Below are positions 17,109 through 27,000 of a stretch of 64,000 bases of DNA, piece after piece (within the stretch, counting starts at the first letter, position 1; the number at the start of each line of letters is the position of its first letter). The notes beneath the pieces were generated by a model, which saw nothing but the letters and a program-made list of their open reading frames with translations, ran no database searches and had not been told where the DNA came from. This DNA comes from Phycisphaerales bacterium. Its GTDB lineage: Bacteria; Planctomycetota; Phycisphaerae; UBA1845. The translations under genes and the position numbers were made by a program. The stretch covers positions 1 through 64,000 of the forward strand of contig JACKHG010000017.1 of NCBI GenBank assembly GCA_020639115.1. The letters are read 5' to 3'.

Positions 17109-17897
17109 CTAGAGCGTGAAGCGGGTGGTGAATTGGGCGAAGTCCGCCAGATCGACGTCGAGGTCGGAGTCGAGGTCGGCGATGGCGAACTCGTCGGCGG
17201 TGCAGGTGGCTGGTGCGGGGTTGCCGGGTCCGGCCAGGCAGGCGGCGAACACGGAATAGTCAACGAGGTCGACGTCGCCGTCGCCATCGAAGTCGCCGGG
17301 AACGTCGGCGCTGACCAGCGTAAGCCCGACGAAGGCGTAGTCGACGTAGAGGCTGACCTTGTAAGTGTCGTAGCCCTTGAGCAGCGCGGTGCTGCCCCAG
17401 ACGTAGGGTGTTTCGTCGTAGGAGAACGTTTGCATGTAGTACCCGCTGGCCTCGAAGTAGAGCGGGTCGGCGAAGGCATCCTCACCGTTGATGAGCGGCA
17501 TGATCTCGAGCGACGCGCCGGCGCCCGCGGTGTTGGCCAGGATCTTGAACGTAAGGGCGGTCAGGTCGAACACGTGCCCGTTGGCCTTGCGGATGGTGAG
17601 GCGGGCCTTGTGGTCGGTCACGCCGGGCGGCGGGGTTGTGACGGCCTGGGCTTCGATCCCATCGGGCCAGGGCACGCGCTCGGACCGGCCGATGATCTGG
17701 CCCGTTCCACCGGTGAAGAGTTTGTCGCGCGTGTAGGTGAAGATGTAGCCGTTGCTGATGATCGTGTCCGACGTGACGCCGGACGTCACGAGGGTTGCGA
17801 CCTGGGAACTGTCGAAGAAGACGGTGGTTTCCGCGATGGCGGGCGTGCCCAGGGAAAAACATGCGGCGATCAGGCTCAGGTTCGCAAGACGGGACAT
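17109..17897 (-). CDS. Secreted dockerin-type protein
   Basis: 262 residues. Signal peptide (MSRLANLSLIAACFSLGTPAIA), a beta-rich domain of about 180 residues with no recognised family, and a C-terminal pair of calcium-binding loops in dockerin style: D-F-D-G-D-G-D-V-D-L-V-D-Y and D-L-D-S-D-L-D-V-D-L-A-D-F, separated by the usual F-A-A-C-L-A-G-P-G. In planctomycetes this module ends many secreted proteins; its partner is not known to me. Stands alone between two genes of other types. Confidence 0.75.
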   Translation of the reverse strand: MSRLANLSLIAACFSLGTPAIAETTVFFDSSQVATLVTSGVTSDTIISNGYIFTYTRDKLFTGGTGQIIGRSERVPWPDGIEAQAVTTPPPGVTDHKARLTIRKANGHVFDLTALTFKILANTAGAGASLEIMPLINGEDAFADPLYFEASGYYMQTFSYDETPYVWGSTALLKGYDTYKVSLYVDYAFVGLTLVSADVPGDFDGDGDVDLVDYSVFAACLAGPGNPAPATCTADEFAIADLDSDLDVDLADFAQFTTRFTL

Positions 17898-18101
17898 GAC
17901 GGGCTCCTCGAGTTCGTACTGGGTTGTTTGCGTCGTTGCGGGAGATGTTCCGCCGAATATCGGCGTCGACGCCCCGAACGCGGCGTCGACAGGGTGAGTC
18001 TACCACGGTGGGCTGAAGTACCCGCGGTTCTGCAACTTTTGCAAGAGATGCGTCCGGCGTGCGTCGCGACGCGTGTCGCGGGCCTTGCCTTGCCCCTGGC
18101 G

Positions 18102-18398
18102 TCAGCGCAGCACGAGGCCCAGGAGCCACAGGAGCAGGCCGGTGGCGAGGAGCACGAGCAGCGCCGCGGGGATGAGCCAGAAGAGCGACTCGCGCACGCT
18201 CAGGGTGCGGCGCGGCAACGGCACATCAAGCGAATTGAGTTCACCGCATTCGGGGCACCACACGCAGCGTCCCAGCCAGCGGCGGCGATTGGGAAATACA
18301 CGCCACTCCACGAGCGTGCCGTAGAGGTCGTAGCTGCAGTGCCCGCAGGGCCGGTGAACCTCGTAGCGATCGGCGAACTGTCGCGGCCAAGGCCACAT
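18102..18398 (-). CDS. Small zinc-ribbon membrane protein
   Basis: 98 residues. Cys18-x2-Cys21 and Cys48-x2-Cys51 make a zinc ribbon, and residues about 71-97 are one strong transmembrane helix rich in Leu. The pattern of ribbon plus C-terminal membrane anchor is common among small uncharacterised planctomycete proteins. The opposite strand here is also open in part, but the cysteine spacing and helix support this strand. Confidence 0.65.
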   Translation of the reverse strand: MWPWPRQFADRYEVHRPCGHCSYDLYGTLVEWRVFPNRRRWLGRCVWCPECGELNSLDVPLPRRTLSVRESLFWLIPAALLVLLATGLLLWLLGLVLR

Positions 18399-18534
18399 CG
18401 CTGTCTCCGTGCCGGTGGGGAAGCGCTGACGAACGAATCTACAAGGACGGAAGCGAAAAAGCGACCGTTTCGAATCCGGTCATTGTGTAAGATCCTCCCA
18501 GCCATTCGCACAGAACCTGTGGACGCTGCACACA

Positions 18535-19623
18535 ATGGAGGAAGCACGCAGGTTGATCGATTCACGAACCATCCAGGGATTCATGCTCGGCTCAGCCGTG
18601 GGGGATGCGTTGGGTTTGCCGCGGGAGGGGTTGTCGGCGCGCCGGGCGGCACGGATGTTCGGCGCCGGGCCGCTGCAGCATCGTTTCGCGGTCGGGCGGG
18701 GCATGATGAGCGACGACACGGAGCACCTGTGCATGGTGGTCCAGGCGCTGCTCGCCAGCGGGGGCGAGCCGGACGCGTTCGCCCGCTCGCTCGCGTGGCG
18801 GCTGCGCGGATGGCTCGTGGGTCTGCCGGCGGGCACCGGGTGGGCGACGCTGCGGGCGGGGCTGCGTCTGTGGGTGGGGTATTCGTGGAAAACCAGCGGC
18901 GTGTTTTCGGCGGGGAACGGTCCGGCGATGCGCGCCGGTATCCTCGGGCTGTACGCGGGAGAGGACGACGAGCGGCTGCGACGTCTCGTGCACCGCTCCA
19001 CGCGTATCACGCATACCGATCCGCTGGCGGAGGAGGGTGCTCTGCTCGTGGCGCTGGCGGCCCGGTATGCCGCGCGTCACGGTGGTGATGCGCTCGAACC
19101 GGCGGTCTTCCTTGCGGACGCGCGAGTCGCGGTCACCGATGACCGCTGGCGCGAGGTGCTCGACCTCGTTGCCGTGGCGCTTGAGCGAAATTCGACGCCG
19201 GACAAGTTCGCCGAGTCCGCCGGCTTGATCGGCGGGGTCAGCGGCTTCATTGTGCACACGGTTGCCGCGAGCCTGTTCTGCTGGCTGAGGTACGCTGGCG
19301 ACTTTCGCGCCGGGGTTGAGGGTGTGATCCGGCTCGGGGGGGACACCGACTCGACGGCGGCGATCACGGGCGGGCTGCTCGGGGCCGCGCTCGGCGCCGA
19401 GGCCATCCCGGCGGAGTGGTGCGACCGCCTGTGCGAATGGCCGCGCAGCGTCAACTGGATGATGCGCCTGGCGGAGCGTCTGTCCGACGCGACGTCAGCC
19501 AACGTCGCCGATGCTGCCCCCCTACCGCTTTTTTGGCCCGGTCTGATCGTGCGCAACCTCTGTTTCGGCGTGATCGTGCTGCTCCATGCCTTGCGCCGCA
19601 TGTTTCCGCCCTACGCAACGTGA
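18535..19623 (+). CDS. ADP-ribosylglycohydrolase family protein
   Basis: 362 residues, the usual length for the ARH/DraG family, which removes ADP-ribose from proteins or small molecules using two magnesium ions. The family motifs are present: G-S-A-V-G-D-A-L-G near the start, S59-D-D-T62 for the first metal site, and G-G-D-T-D-S at 268-273 followed by A-A-I-T-G-G-L-L-G-A. An extra C-terminal stretch (about 325-358) is hydrophobic and may touch the membrane. The neighbours give no clue to substrate; no ADP-ribosyltransferase or nitrogenase gene is nearby, so a DraG role is not indicated. Confidence 0.88.
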   Translation: MEEARRLIDSRTIQGFMLGSAVGDALGLPREGLSARRAARMFGAGPLQHRFAVGRGMMSDDTEHLCMVVQALLASGGEPDAFARSLAWRLRGWLVGLPAGTGWATLRAGLRLWVGYSWKTSGVFSAGNGPAMRAGILGLYAGEDDERLRRLVHRSTRITHTDPLAEEGALLVALAARYAARHGGDALEPAVFLADARVAVTDDRWREVLDLVAVALERNSTPDKFAESAGLIGGVSGFIVHTVAASLFCWLRYAGDFRAGVEGVIRLGGDTDSTAAITGGLLGAALGAEAIPAEWCDRLCEWPRSVNWMMRLAERLSDATSANVADAAPLPLFWPGLIVRNLCFGVIVLLHALRRMFPPYAT

Positions 19624-19751
19624 ACTCGAAATCACATGCACCACTATTGCAGTGTGCGCGGCGCAAGCTACGCTGAGCTGCCACGCGGTTGGGCCGATAC
19701 GGGCGCTCGCGCGGCAGGTATGCCCGCGAGCTTTTATTACAGGAGCAGGCC

Positions 19752-19886
19752 ATGTTGCGAAAACTCGTTTGCGCGTTGATTCTTACGGCGGCGCTGGCTT
19801 CGGCGGGTTGCGATGTGTTCGGCGACGGCAAGACGGCGCTGAATGACGCGGCGGCGACGCCTGCGGCAACCGAAGCGCTCGGTTGA
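19752..19886 (+). CDS. Very small lipoprotein (44 residues)
   Basis: ATG at 19752 with AGGAG 7 bases upstream. The product is a lipoprotein signal peptide ending A-S-A-G-C and only about 25 mature residues (D-V-F-G-D-G-K-T ...). The same frame is interrupted by TGA at 19884 and again at 19902, then stays open to 20099 with protein-like composition, so this may be the 5' end of a longer broken gene rather than a complete small lipoprotein. Confidence 0.55.
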   Translation: MLRKLVCALILTAALASAGCDVFGDGKTALNDAAATPAATEALG

Positions 19887-20277
19887 GCGCGGCGTTCCGT
19901 TTGAACGCTCGACGCAGCCACGCTCGTACAGCAAGAGACGAAGTTCACCATCCTCCCGGCAGCGGTGCTGATGAACCGCTTCGCCGGGGTACTCTGCTGC
20001 GCCTCGACCGCGACGGTCCGCGTCCGCGGGGTCGGCGTCAGCGTCGGCGCTTTCAGCATGGCTGACTACGTTTCCGGTCCCCCACCGGCGGCAGGCTGAT
20101 CGCCGCGCGCATCTGATGACCCCGATACCAGCCCATCCTCCTGCCGATGAGTCCCTGTCGTGTGAAACTGACCAAAGCCCGCGGAGGGGGGCGCCGATAG
20201 CAACGCTGGGCGCAACTCCAGCCGGTGGCTGAACGGGCATAGCCGGCGGAAACCTATCCACTCGGGAGACACGACGC
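19887..20277 (+). other. Intergenic leader; open segment lacking a start
   Basis: From 19905 to 20099, in the frame of the preceding 44-residue gene, 64 codons are open and read plausibly (T-L-V-Q-Q-E-T-K-F-T-I-L-P-A-A-V-L), but there is no good start. The following 180 bases, up to the ATG at 20278, are GC-rich with several short pairable segments (for example GCTGG at about 20201 with CCAGC). I cannot assign them to a known RNA class. Confidence 0.35.
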
Positions 20278-23200
20278 ATGAAAGACAGAGATGCTGTCGG
20301 CACAGCTCATTTCGGGATCATGGCGGGCGCACTGCTTGCGGCTGCGCTGCTCGTCGGCGGTGGGTGCAATTCAGCGCCGCCATCATCCACCGGCGACAAC
20401 ACATTGCTGAACGAGGCCTTGGGCTACGATGGCAAGGTCACGGGCCAGGTGTCGACGGTGCAGAGCACGCGTGCATCGATCGACGGCGCGGCTGCGACGC
20501 AGCAGGCGCCGCTCGACGACGCGCTCGCAGGTGCGCGGGTTCGCTTCCAGGACATCGCCGGTAATCCGCTCATGGATGAAAACGGCAATCCGCTGCCACC
20601 CGTGCCGCTCAAACCCGACGGCTCGTTCACGGGCGAGAATCTTCCGGTCGGAACGGACTTCACGGTTTGCGTGGACGTCGCGGGCGACGGGAGCTGCAAG
20701 GAGGCGAGTTGTGTGAACATCCCGCTCGACCCGAATGGCAACGGCGGTGAACTCGCCAACGTCCAGGTCGATCCGCTGACGACGCTCGTGCTCGGCAAGC
20801 TGCGCACGCTGCTCACGGAGCGCGGCATCGACGCGCGGAAGCTGCCCATCAGCCCGGCGACCGTCGTCGCGCGCATCGTCGAGGCGTACACGCACCTCTT
20901 CGAGGAGAGCGGCATCGCGCACGAGGTCACCGTCGACGACCTCGCCAGCCTGAGCCCCGAGGAGTTCGGGCAGCTCTTCGACGAGATCATCCCGGACCTG
21001 GTGCAGACGGGCATGCGCATCGTCGAGGGCAACCTCGACCTGATCAGCGCCACGGACGCCCAGCAGCGCGCCGTCGCGGCCGCCGAGGTGTTCCTGCGTG
21101 CGGGATTCCCAATTGCCGACGAGCCGGGCGGACTCGATCTCGCCCGCTTCGCCACGCTCGACGGCGTGGAGTCGGCGCGCCGCGACGAACTCTTCGGCGA
21201 CAAGCCGCAGCTCGGCGATTTCGCGGACAACGTGGACGACGGCTTCGCTGACACGCTGGGCACGCCGCAGCCGGCGGAGGATGACCCGACGATTATCTAC
21301 TTCGACACGACGACCGAACCGGATCGCAATTTCTCCAACACGGACGAAGGGGCCGACGACGCATCGGGCATGCCGCATCTGCCGGTGATCGCGGACCGCG
21401 TGCTGCTGAAGATGGCCGAGCAGGAACTCGCCGGCAAGAAGATCACGATCCGCGCGTTGTATGCGGCGCTGACCGACATCGGCGACGGGCTGGGGGCGCG
21501 GCTCACCTACGAGATCCACGATCCCAACTTCGGCGGCCCGCCGCTCACCGTCTTCCAGACCGCCGACGGGGCGGGCAAAGCGCTCAACCTCGAGCAGCTC
21601 TACCGGCGTTTCTTCGAGCAGGGCCTCAACCTGGTGACCGAGGAGGATCTCAACCAAGCCAACGCCCGGCTCGCGCAGACGCTGAACGAACTGCTGGGTG
21701 ACACGCTGGCGCCCGATTTCGAAGTGCTCTTCGGCGAGATCGTCGCCGGGCGGATCGGCAGCGCCGACGAGCTGGCGAAGCGCATCCGCGACGCCCGCGC
21801 GCACCTGCCCTTCAACCGTTCCGGCCCGGAGTCGTTCTTCGTGGTCGCGGACGGCGATACGTTTCGCGGGGACGCCGACGTGAACCCGGTCACGGTTGAC
21901 GCCGACGTGGATCAGAACGGGCGCATCACAGCCGTCACTTACAACGCCGACGGCGAGGGTGACTTCTACCTGGGCTTCACGCCGGGCACGGATCAGGGCG
22001 GCGACGTGCAGTTGATCACGCGTGAGACCGGCCGGATCGTGCAGGGACCGCGCGGGCCGGTGCGGCTGAACCTGCGCAGCGAGGACGTGTTCGCCCCGGT
22101 GAACGGCGCTCCGTTCTTTGCATTCGTCTCGGAGAGCGGGACGTTCTACCCGGGCGTGGACATTCCGGCGCCGCGTACGCAGTTCATGCCGGCGCCGATG
22201 CCGAACGACGGCGGCGGCAATATGCCCCCGCCGAACGACGATCCGAACGGTATGCCGCCGAACGGCGATCCCACCGGCATGCCGCCCAGTGGCACGAACG
22301 GCTTTCCGCCGGGTGATCCGAACGCGCCTCCGCCCGATCCGAATTTTCCGACGGACGATGCCGGGCAGCCCGGGCCGGGCCCGAACATGCCGCCGGACGG
22401 CAGCGTCGATGATCCGAACAATCCGCCGCTGCCCCCGGCGCCGGCTGAGTTCGACGACCAGCCCGAGCAGCGCCGCATGCTCGTGCTGGCTACGGGTTGG
22501 GGACCCGACGCCGAACTCGTGCGCGTGGACTTTGACCGCGGGTCGGGCATCGCGACGTACAACCGTGACGGCCGCAACCTGCTGGTCTTTACGCCCGAGT
22601 CCGAGGCCACGGGTCAGTTCGTGCTTTTCAACGAGGACACGGGACGCGAGGCACGGGCCGAGGATCCGGAGAACTTCTTCGCACCTCCGCCCCCGCCGCC
22701 GGACGATTTCGAGGACCAGTTCAACAACGGTGACGATTCCCGCGGCCCCGACGGCAGTCCGGACGGCGGCCCCGGCGACTTCGATCCGGACAATATTGAT
22801 ACGAACGCGCCGCTGCCGCCTCCCCCGCCGCCCGTGGACGAGCCGACGCCCGATGACGTCGACACCAGCGGCATCGGTCCCGCCGAGTACGTCGACGATG
22901 GCGGCCGCATCCTGATCGCGGTCGATGAGATCGAGGGCCTGCGGCTGGAGATCGGCGAGTTTACGCACGTGTTCGGGTCCGAAGCGCCGAACGCCCGTTA
23001 CTCCGCGGACGCCGACCCGTACTTCGACGACATCAACAGCGACGGCGTGCAGAGCGCCGACGAGCCGAGCGTGGCGTTCCGCCCGACGCTGTTCGATCCG
23101 CACGACTGGCGTTCGACGGACATTCCGGCGTACTACCGCCGGGCGGACGATGGCGGAGCGGTCACGTTTGACGACGTGGACATCGACGCGTCTTCGCCGC

Positions 23201-23562
23201 GTGCACTCGACGGCACGGCGCTGGTGCCGCGCAACTACGTGCCGCGGCTGAACGCGTATCGGTTCGGGCGGCCGAACACAGCCGTGAACCTGCTGACGGC
23301 GTTCAGTCCGCCGAGCTTCTTCGACGGCACGCAGCAGTTCACCGAGGACACGGAGGTGGATATTTTTACGGCTGTCGCGCTGGTGAACCTCGTCATGGAC
23401 CAGGTCTTCAACGTCGAGGCGACTGTTGATATTGACGGCATGGGTCCGCTGCCCAAGCGCCAGGCGCTGCTCGACGCGCACCTGTTCATCGTGCCGCTCG
23501 ATGACCCCTTCGTGACGCTGGTGCGGACGATCGCCGATCGCGCTCAGGCGGACGTTCCGTAG
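20278..23562 (+). CDS. Large lipoprotein with acidic Pro/Gly/Asn-rich linkers
   Basis: 1,094 residues. Lipoprotein signal ending L-L-V-G-G-G-C (Cys about residue 30). Residues about 50-160 contain a carboxypeptidase-regulatory-like beta segment (G-A-R-V-R-F-Q-D-I-A-G-N-P-L). Residues 160-530 are mostly helical and acidic. Two beta modules of the same type (D-V-D-Q-N-G-R-I-T-A-V-T-Y-N, and later D-F-D-R-G-S-G-I-A-T-Y-N) flank a repetitive linker at about 640-720 made of D-P-N-G-M-P-P-type units and a second Pro/Asp-rich linker near 800-870. The C-terminal 200 residues are beta-rich with D-x-N-S-D-G-V-Q-S-A-D, an EF-hand-like loop. Probably a surface-anchored structural or adhesive protein; no enzyme motif seen. 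The 1,032-codon minus-strand frame here is a shadow. Confidence 0.8.
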   Translation: MKDRDAVGTAHFGIMAGALLAAALLVGGGCNSAPPSSTGDNTLLNEALGYDGKVTGQVSTVQSTRASIDGAAATQQAPLDDALAGARVRFQDIAGNPLMDENGNPLPPVPLKPDGSFTGENLPVGTDFTVCVDVAGDGSCKEASCVNIPLDPNGNGGELANVQVDPLTTLVLGKLRTLLTERGIDARKLPISPATVVARIVEAYTHLFEESGIAHEVTVDDLASLSPEEFGQLFDEIIPDLVQTGMRIVEGNLDLISATDAQQRAVAAAEVFLRAGFPIADEPGGLDLARFATLDGVESARRDELFGDKPQLGDFADNVDDGFADTLGTPQPAEDDPTIIYFDTTTEPDRNFSNTDEGADDASGMPHLPVIADRVLLKMAEQELAGKKITIRALYAALTDIGDGLGARLTYEIHDPNFGGPPLTVFQTADGAGKALNLEQLYRRFFEQGLNLVTEEDLNQANARLAQTLNELLGDTLAPDFEVLFGEIVAGRIGSADELAKRIRDARAHLPFNRSGPESFFVVADGDTFRGDADVNPVTVDADVDQNGRITAVTYNADGEGDFYLGFTPGTDQGGDVQLITRETGRIVQGPRGPVRLNLRSEDVFAPVNGAPFFAFVSESGTFYPGVDIPAPRTQFMPAPMPNDGGGNMPPPNDDPNGMPPNGDPTGMPPSGTNGFPPGDPNAPPPDPNFPTDDAGQPGPGPNMPPDGSVDDPNNPPLPPAPAEFDDQPEQRRMLVLATGWGPDAELVRVDFDRGSGIATYNRDGRNLLVFTPESEATGQFVLFNEDTGREARAEDPENFFAPPPPPPDDFEDQFNNGDDSRGPDGSPDGGPGDFDPDNIDTNAPLPPPPPPVDEPTPDDVDTSGIGPAEYVDDGGRILIAVDEIEGLRLEIGEFTHVFGSEAPNARYSADADPYFDDINSDGVQSADEPSVAFRPTLFDPHDWRSTDIPAYYRRADDGGAVTFDDVDIDASSPRALDGTALVPRNYVPRLNAYRFGRPNTAVNLLTAFSPPSFFDGTQQFTEDTEVDIFTAVALVNLVMDQVFNVEATVDIDGMGPLPKRQALLDAHLFIVPLDDPFVTLVRTIADRAQADVP

Positions 23563-23784
23563 CGCGGGCTCGGACCGTTCGTCGCGTGCAGAGCGCGGTT
23601 TCCGGACGTCAGCGGGGCCGCAGGTGGCGAGACCAGCGTCACCTGCGGCTGCGCTTTGCGCGGCCCGATCGTGGCGCGGTTGGCGCGGGTGGTAATATGG
23701 GGCACATTCCCCACGCCGCGCACACCGGGGAGCAAATGGCAGTTACTTTCGCGCCAAGTTGGGCACAGAAACATCAGTTGGGGC

Positions 23785-23814
23785 TTGACCCGGAGCCCGC
23801 AGAAATGACACAAT
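23785..23814 (+). promoter_or_regulatory. Possible promoter upstream of a structured transcript
   Basis: TTGACC (23785-23790) and CACAAT (23809-23814) are 18 bases apart. It lies in the 480-base gap between two convergent genes, where nothing on this strand needs a promoter unless a non-coding RNA is made. The preceding 220 bases (23563-23784) show no gene. Confidence 0.35.
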
Positions 23815-23924
23815 CTGTGTAACTCTCAGCGGAGTCGCCCGGTTCGACGAACCCGGGAAGCTGGTCCGAGACTATCATGTCGCAGGAGGTGGAAGGCAAC
23901 GGCGGCCGGGCGACTATTTTTCTT
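23815..23924 (+). ncRNA. Candidate small RNA ending in an intrinsic terminator
   Basis: Nine bases at 23834-23842 (GTCGCCCGG) are perfectly complementary to 23906-23914 (CCGGGCGAC), which is followed by TATTTTTCTT. The enclosed 63 bases include a smaller hairpin (GGTT/AACC at 23841-23853). The 5' arm can instead pair locally with AACCCGGG at 23850-23857, so two structures compete. With the -35/-10-like pair just upstream, this looks like a short independent transcript of about 100 bases. It could also simply be the distant terminator of the gene ending at 23562. No known RNA family recognised. Confidence 0.35.
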
Positions 23925-24042
23925 CTCTGCTGATGCTCGCGACGGGCGGCGGCTTCGCGCGTGAGCAGTCATTTCCTTACGAATTCCAGGTGATCTGCAG
24001 GGCGGGTGCGTTCCATGGGCTGTGGATGCGCCGCGTGATCGC

Positions 24043-27000
24043 TCAGATCCCGCCCGACCACTGCGTGGCCAGCATGGAGAAATCCACCAGGTCGACGTCG
24101 GTGTCGCCGTCGAAGTCGAACGCTGCGCAGGGGTTGTAGGTGGGACCGCCTGCGGGTCCGGTCATGCAGTCCGCCCAGTGGGCGAAGTCGGCGTCGTCGA
24201 GATCCCCATCGCCGTCGAAGTCGCCGGGCAGGGGCGGTTGCGCACCGCACCAGGTCACGAGCTCATTCATCAGTGCGGCGCGTTCACCGGCGGTGGGAAT
24301 CGCTTCGAACGGAAACGCCCAGAAGCTGGCATGGTAGGCGCCGCCGTTGTGGCTCAGCCCCATGGTGCCGACGTTGCCCACCATGCTGGCTTCAGCCCCG
24401 GGTGCCGGCGTGAGTGAATCGCTGAAGTTGCTGAAGGGGTAGTCGAGCGTGACCGGTCCGAAGCCGGTGAAGAGGCTGCCCGCGCCGGTCGCGGTGGACT
24501 GGGAGGTGTCATTGGTGACCGAGGCCACGCCCAGGTAGGCGGTCATGAAATCGGTGAGCCCGCGGTTGGCGTGGTAGTCCTGGCTGGAGATGAAGAAGCA
24601 CCCACCGTTGTCGAGGAAGGTGGCCAGGGCCGCTTCGGCGGTCGGGCTGGGGCCGGCTACCTCGGGATCGAAGAATCCGTACAGGTCGCCGGTGAACCAG
24701 ATGGCCATGGTGTAGGGCGCCAGGTCCGCGGCGGTGGGCTCATCGGCGCCCACGTTGGTATCCCAGACGTCGTAGGCGATGCCATTGGAGTCCAGGGCGG
24801 CGGTGTAGGCGGCGCGCACGTCGGGATCGTTGTCGTCACCATCGATCAGCAGGACGGGGGGCTGAACGCGCGTGGTGAAGTACTGCACGGCGGAATCGGC
24901 GCCATTGCTGCACACGTTGGCGGCGCGCACGCGCCAGAAGTAGGTCGTGTGCGAGGCGAGGGCGATCGTGGGTGTGGCTGCGGTATCGGTCGTGGTTGCG
25001 GTGAAGACGATGTTGGCGAACGCGGGATCGCCGGCGACCTCGACGGTGTAGGCCTGTGCGGTCGGCGCCGGCGCCCAGGCCAATGTGGGCACGAGGACGA
25101 CGCCGTTGGAGCCGGCGGCTGGGTGCGCGAGCGTCACGGCGTCGGGCGGGCCGGCGAAGACGTTCAGCATGACGGCCACGGACCGAACGCCGTTCGACGA
25201 GACGCCCTGGATATCGATGCTGTAGGACCCCTCGGTGACGCCGGCGGTGTCCGTGATGGTGAGGCCGCTGGTGCCGACGGGCACCACCGGGTTGGGATTG
25301 AAGAGCGCGGAGGCGCCGGCGGGGAGATTCAGTACCGACAGCGTCACGGGGTCGGTCGCGCCGCTGATGCTCGCGACGTCGACGGCGAAGCTGGCGTCGT
25401 CACCGGCGCAGACGTCCACCTCCGCCGGCGCGGGGCTGAGGGCGAAGCCCGCGACGCGCTTGCAGTTGTAGCAGACCAGCGAGAAGTCCTGGTCGGTGGT
25501 GTCGCCGGAGCCGGGAAGCGCGTCGGAGTTGATGCTGGTGGCCAGCACGCGCACGGTGATGTCGCCGGCACCGGGTGATTCGATAAAGACGCCTTCCGTG
25601 TTGTTCTTGCTCTCGCGCACGCCGCCGGTCGTGGAGGCACCGTTGGTGCCGAAGACGTTGCCGAGGTAGGTGTTCGCGCCGGACTCGACAACCAGGTCGA
25701 GATCGTTGTTCCAGGCGGGCGTCGAACCGCCGAGCCCGTGGCCCGGCGCGTCGGTCCAGACGAGCATCATCCGCACGGGCGTGAGCGGATCATCGGCGTT
25801 CACGGTGACGCTCCACTCTTCGCCGGTATTGTCGAAGACGACGGGGTTGTCGAAGTAGCGCACGTCCAGCGCCGGGTCGAGCACCGCCTCGGCGTCCAGG
25901 CGTCCCCAGCCCTGCTTGCTGTCGAAGGGGTGGCCGAGGATACCGCCGTCGGCATCGAGGTGACCGGCGAGGTCGTGGGCGACGGCGGTGAAGGCCGCCT
26001 TGACGAGCGCCGGGCTGGGATCGCCGCTGGTTTCGGACAGGCTGCGGTAGTACTCGATGAAGAGCGCGATGGCGCCGGTGACGTGGGGCGACGCCATGCT
26101 GGTTCCGCACCAATTGCTGACGCCGTACGAGCCTCCTGGCTGGGTTGAATCGACGTTGCAGCCCGGCGCGACCAGGTGCGGGATCTTGCGGCCGTCGAGG
26201 CAGGGGCCGTGGGCCGAGTTGGGAGAAACGTCATTGATGGCCGGGTTGGGCTGGCCGGTGCTGAACTGCGCGCGGGTCGAGCCGATGGTGAGGATGTTCT
26301 TGGCCTCGTCGGGGGAGCCCTGCGAGCTGGTGCCGCCGTAGCCGTTCATGATGCTCAGCACATAGATGAACGGTTGATTGCCCGGCGTGTCGGCATCGAC
26401 ATCGCGGACGCCGATGTCCACCTGCATGGTGTTCTGGTCGTAGCCCTGGGGGCTGCCGGCTGGTCCCCAACTGTTGCCGGAGAGGATGGCGCCGTTGTCG
26501 TACGACTGGCGCATGAGCGTGCGCATGCCGTTGGCCTGCGTCCACGTGGGATAGTACAACTGTTCCACGAGGTGGGCGCCGGGGGCCATGCCCAGGCCGC
26601 GCAGAAAGCCGTTGTCGTCCAGGGTGCCCGACGAGCCGTCGGCGACCATGATGCCCGCGGTATGCGTGCCGTGGTTGCTGTAGGTGGACCCGCCGCAGCT
26701 CGAACCGACGCAGGGCAGGATGCGGTTGATAAGATCCGGGTGCGACTGGTCCACGCCGCTGTCGACGTTGGCGATGATGATGCCGGCGCCGCTCAGGCCG
26801 ACGTCGGCGAGCCACGCGTTGTAGCCGGTGAAGGGGATGTTGCCGGCGTTCACGTTGTTGACGTTGATCTGATCGCTGAGCTCGCCGCGCAGGCCGCCGT
26901 CGGTCGCCGTCAGCTTCGCGGTGTAGACGCCGGGAATCGTGGCGACGTCCGCCATTCGGCCGGCATCGATGTTGAACGTGATGTGCGCGAAGCGGTCGTC

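Noticed and set aside
20101..20277. Riboswitch in front of the large lipoprotein gene
   Set aside because: Pairable segments exist, but the core motifs of the c-di-GMP, cobalamin and other common classes that I know are not present.
20383..23481. A 1,032-codon minus-strand frame
   Set aside because: Arg/Val-rich shadow of the 1,094-residue lipoprotein, which has a lipobox and structured modules.
23815..23924. Signal recognition particle (4.5S) RNA or RNase P RNA
   Set aside because: A GGAA segment is present near 23891, but the conserved asymmetric loop of 4.5S RNA and the RNase P core motifs are missing.
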